A stretch of 7,966 nt of DNA from Nostoc cf. edaphicum LEGE 07299 (GTDB taxonomy: Bacteria > Cyanobacteriota > Cyanobacteriia > Cyanobacteriales > Nostocaceae): positions 1-7,966 of the forward strand of contig NZ_JADEXF010000113.1 of the NCBI RefSeq assembly GCF_015207245.1. Direction: 5' to 3'. The position numbers were made by a program, and so were the translations under genes. Shown piece after piece: positions 6,307 to 7,966 of this stretch (the first letter of the stretch is position 1; the number at the start of each line of letters is the position of its first letter). Under the pieces are notes generated by a model. That model saw only the letters and a list, made by a program, of their open reading frames with translations. It was not told where the DNA came from and did not search any database.

Positions 6307-6666
6307 ATGGCAAGGCACAAACGCGATTCACGCGTTCTTAGCAAAGCTGAGATGCGCTTGGCAAGCATTAAATCTATCAGTCCTACTCTAGATGTAGGAG
6401 ATAGTTTAACAGTTAAAGATTATACTGAGAAAATTGAAGGTCTTCGTCAATCGCTGGAAGCTTACAATACTACCCTCTCTACTATTGATGTTTTACTAAC
6501 CCAAATCACCGAAAATGAAAGGGCTTTGGCAGATTATTCTGAAAAAATTTTACTTGGCGTTGCTTATAAGTTTGGAAAAAATAGCCATGAGTATCAGATG
6601 GCTGGGGGTACTCGTAAAAGCGATCGCAAGCGTGCTGTGCGCCAAGGTGTTGTTTTTAATGTTTAA
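6307..6666 (+). CDS. Small basic helical protein of unknown function
   Basis: The protein is 119 residues long, starting at an ATG with a strong Shine-Dalgarno, GAGGAG at 6293-6298, eight bases upstream. A basic N-terminus (MARHKRDSR) is followed by long amphipathic helices at about 36-90 (KDYTEKIEGLRQSLEAYN and the ITENERALADYSEKIL region). The C-terminus, about 91-115, has the pattern KFGKNSHEYQMAGGTRKSDRKR. The YxMAGGxRKSxRKR-type ending is one I have seen in uncharacterised bacterial proteins, notably cyanobacterial ones, but no function goes with it. There is no signal peptide or membrane segment. The clean ribosome site and the coherent protein with its conserved-looking tail support a real gene. 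It is convergent with the epimerase gene, and no terminator is visible in the 56 bp between them. Confidence 0.8.
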   Translation: MARHKRDSRVLSKAEMRLASIKSISPTLDVGDSLTVKDYTEKIEGLRQSLEAYNTTLSTIDVLLTQITENERALADYSEKILLGVAYKFGKNSHEYQMAGGTRKSDRKRAVRQGVVFNV

Positions 6667-6722
6667 GTCACACACACTGACAAGCTTAAGCGCTACTCAA
6701 ATGCTCATCACTACGAAAATTA

Positions 6723-7676
6723 CTAGGGGGAATACAAAGATTTTACCCACTCCCATTCCTGTGTTAAACCCTCTCTTAAGCAGACTTGGGGCTGATATCC
6801 GAGAATTTTCTGCGCTTTAGATACATCAGCACCAGTGTGACGTGCGTCTCCCATCGCTTTTTCTATGTGGTTTTTTTTGATTGACTTCCCAACAATTTCT
6901 TCAATCGTATTTAAGACTTCTGCTAAAACCACCCTACTACCACCGCCGATATTAAAGATTTCTCCCACTGCTTCGGGTGCGGTGGCGGCAGCTAAATTAG
7001 CGGCGACAATATCACTAACAAACGTAAACTCCCGCGTTTGCTGACCATCGCCGTAAATAGGAATCGCCTCATCGTGCAAAATGGATTGAAAAAACTTATG
7101 AAATGCCATATCTGGGCGCTGTTTGGGGCCATAAACTGTGAAATAGCGCAATGTCACACAGGGCACACCAAAGTTCTTGTAATACAGTTCACACAAAAAC
7201 TCTGCTGCTAGCTTCGTAATGCCGTAAGGAGAAACCGGTTGAGGACAAATTCTCTCGTGGGTAGGTAATGTTTCTGCATCACCATATACACTAGATGAAG
7301 AGGCAAACACTAATCTTTTTAGGTGTCTAGCATCTTTAGCTGCTTCCAGTAAAACTTGTGTAGCGTTAATATTTCGTTCTGTATAGCCTCGAAAAGCTTT
7401 ACCCCAACTTGCTCTAACCCCTGCTTGCGCCGCTTGATGGTAAACTACATCAACATCTTTTAGGAGTTTGTGCCAATCTAAAAACTGCATATCTCCTTCA
7501 ATTAATGTAAACCCAGGTGAGCGATGTAAGTGTGCAACATTGTTTCGCTTTAACATCGGATCGTAATAATCATTGAATTCATCAATCCCGATTACTTCTT
7601 CTCCTTGCTCTAGCAATGTTTCTGCAAGCTGAGAACCAATAAAGCCTGCGACTCCAGTAACGATAATTTTAGCCAT
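6723..7676 (-). CDS. NAD-dependent nucleotide-sugar epimerase, UDP-glucuronate 4-epimerase-like
   Basis: An extended SDR of 317 residues. It has the Rossmann motif TGVAGFIG (7-14), the sugar-epimerase signature NDYYDP (35-40), Asp62 in the GDM motif, the SSSSVYG stretch (126-132) with the catalytic Ser, and Tyr151-x3-Lys155 in YGITK. RYFTVYGPKQRPDMAFHKF (177-195) and YGDGQQTREFTFVSD (208-222) follow. The NDYYDP and FTVYGP..RPDMA combination is characteristic of UDP-glucuronate 4-epimerases (CapI/GAE type), which interconvert UDP-glucuronate and UDP-galacturonate for surface polysaccharides. Related UDP-glucose or UDP-GlcNAc 4-epimerases share most motifs, so substrate is less certain than family. 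The protein is full length and cytosolic. The ATG at 7676 gives the motif at the normal distance from the N-terminus, although the Shine-Dalgarno is weak. No other sugar gene is nearby in the window. Confidence 0.88.
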   Translation of the reverse strand: MAKIIVTGVAGFIGSQLAETLLEQGEEVIGIDEFNDYYDPMLKRNNVAHLHRSPGFTLIEGDMQFLDWHKLLKDVDVVYHQAAQAGVRASWGKAFRGYTERNINATQVLLEAAKDARHLKRLVFASSSSVYGDAETLPTHERICPQPVSPYGITKLAAEFLCELYYKNFGVPCVTLRYFTVYGPKQRPDMAFHKFFQSILHDEAIPIYGDGQQTREFTFVSDIVAANLAAATAPEAVGEIFNIGGGSRVVLAEVLNTIEEIVGKSIKKNHIEKAMGDARHTGADVSKAQKILGYQPQVCLREGLTQEWEWVKSLYSP

Positions 7677-7726
7677 GTTGCCGATTTTGTTATATCCTGA
7701 TTAATCGCTATATTCACAGGTTAATA

Positions 7727-7732
7727 ATTATA
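7727..7732 (-). promoter_or_regulatory. Candidate -10 box for the epimerase gene
   Basis: A perfect TATAAT lies on the minus strand about 50 nt upstream of the epimerase start. No good -35 hexamer occurs at 16-18 bp, so it is only a candidate in AT-rich DNA. Confidence 0.3.
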
Positions 7733-7830
7733 ATCAAAAATTGGCGATCAATTGAGAACTTTTTCAGAGATCGTTTTATTTCTACCAATATAAAATATGA
7801 TTCAACTAATGCAGTTGTGCTAAAAATATG

Positions 7831-7850
7831 TTATTAAATTGATTTAATAA
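7831..7850. promoter_or_regulatory. 20-bp AT-only palindrome in the spacer upstream of the epimerase
   Basis: TTATTAAAT (7831-7839) and ATTTAATAA (7842-7850) are perfect mirror arms around TG. A second palindrome, ACTAATTAGT, is at 7877-7886. Both could be regulator sites, but the region 7677-7966 is very AT-rich and chance palindromes are likely. I see no gene, RNA or terminator in it. Confidence 0.25.
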
Positions 7851-7966
7851 TTGCTAACAATAAAAATAGAAACTTTACTAATTAGTGAAATTTAATTTTT
7901 AGAATAAATGCAGTTGGAATTTAATAGCCAAAATTGAGTAACCAAGGTTGTACCCCACCCTAACCC

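Overview
The window looks like chromosome from a cyanobacterium, probably a filamentous Nostoc/Anabaena-type one. The main evidence is the density of the HIP1 octamer GCGATCGC: I count 13 perfect copies by eye. AT-rich spacers, intergenic inverted-repeat elements and a short-period tandem repeat also fit. No RNA gene, CRISPR array or intact transposase was found.

Layout. (1) 1-2655, + strand: the 3' part of a large repetitive helical protein with a single C-terminal membrane helix; the gene starts upstream of the window. A strong intrinsic terminator follows at 2689-2728. (2) 2741-2945: a decayed fragment coding for RTX-type calcium-binding nonapeptides, abutting a 113-bp hairpin element with 19-nt inverted ends. 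(3) 3046-3612, - strand: an antibiotic biosynthesis monooxygenase (ABM) domain protein with two C-terminal membrane helices. (4) 3635-3750: an AT-rich inverted-repeat spacer holding a perfect 14-bp hairpin. (5) 3761-5452, - strand: a two-gene operon, a short-chain dehydrogenase followed 6 nt later by an SMP-30/gluconolactonase-like beta-propeller, with a recognisable sigma70-type promoter at 5524-5552. (6) 5453-6306: a long gene-free stretch with a TA-flanked inverted-repeat element (5632-5741), a 252-bp array of twelve 21-bp units (5787-6038) and a near-perfect 24-bp palindrome (6230-6253). (7) 6307-6666, + strand: a small basic helical protein of unknown function. (8) 6723-7676, - strand: a nucleotide-sugar epimerase resembling UDP-glucuronate 4-epimerases. 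(9) 7677-7966: AT-rich non-coding DNA with two small palindromes.

Only the dehydrogenase and propeller genes are clearly co-expressed; the others look like independent units separated by repeat-rich spacers. No obvious defence or biosynthetic system is present. The least explained items are the modular membrane-anchored protein, with HIP1 octamers at a fixed place in its modules, the 21-bp array, and the RTX relic beside a mobile-looking hairpin element.
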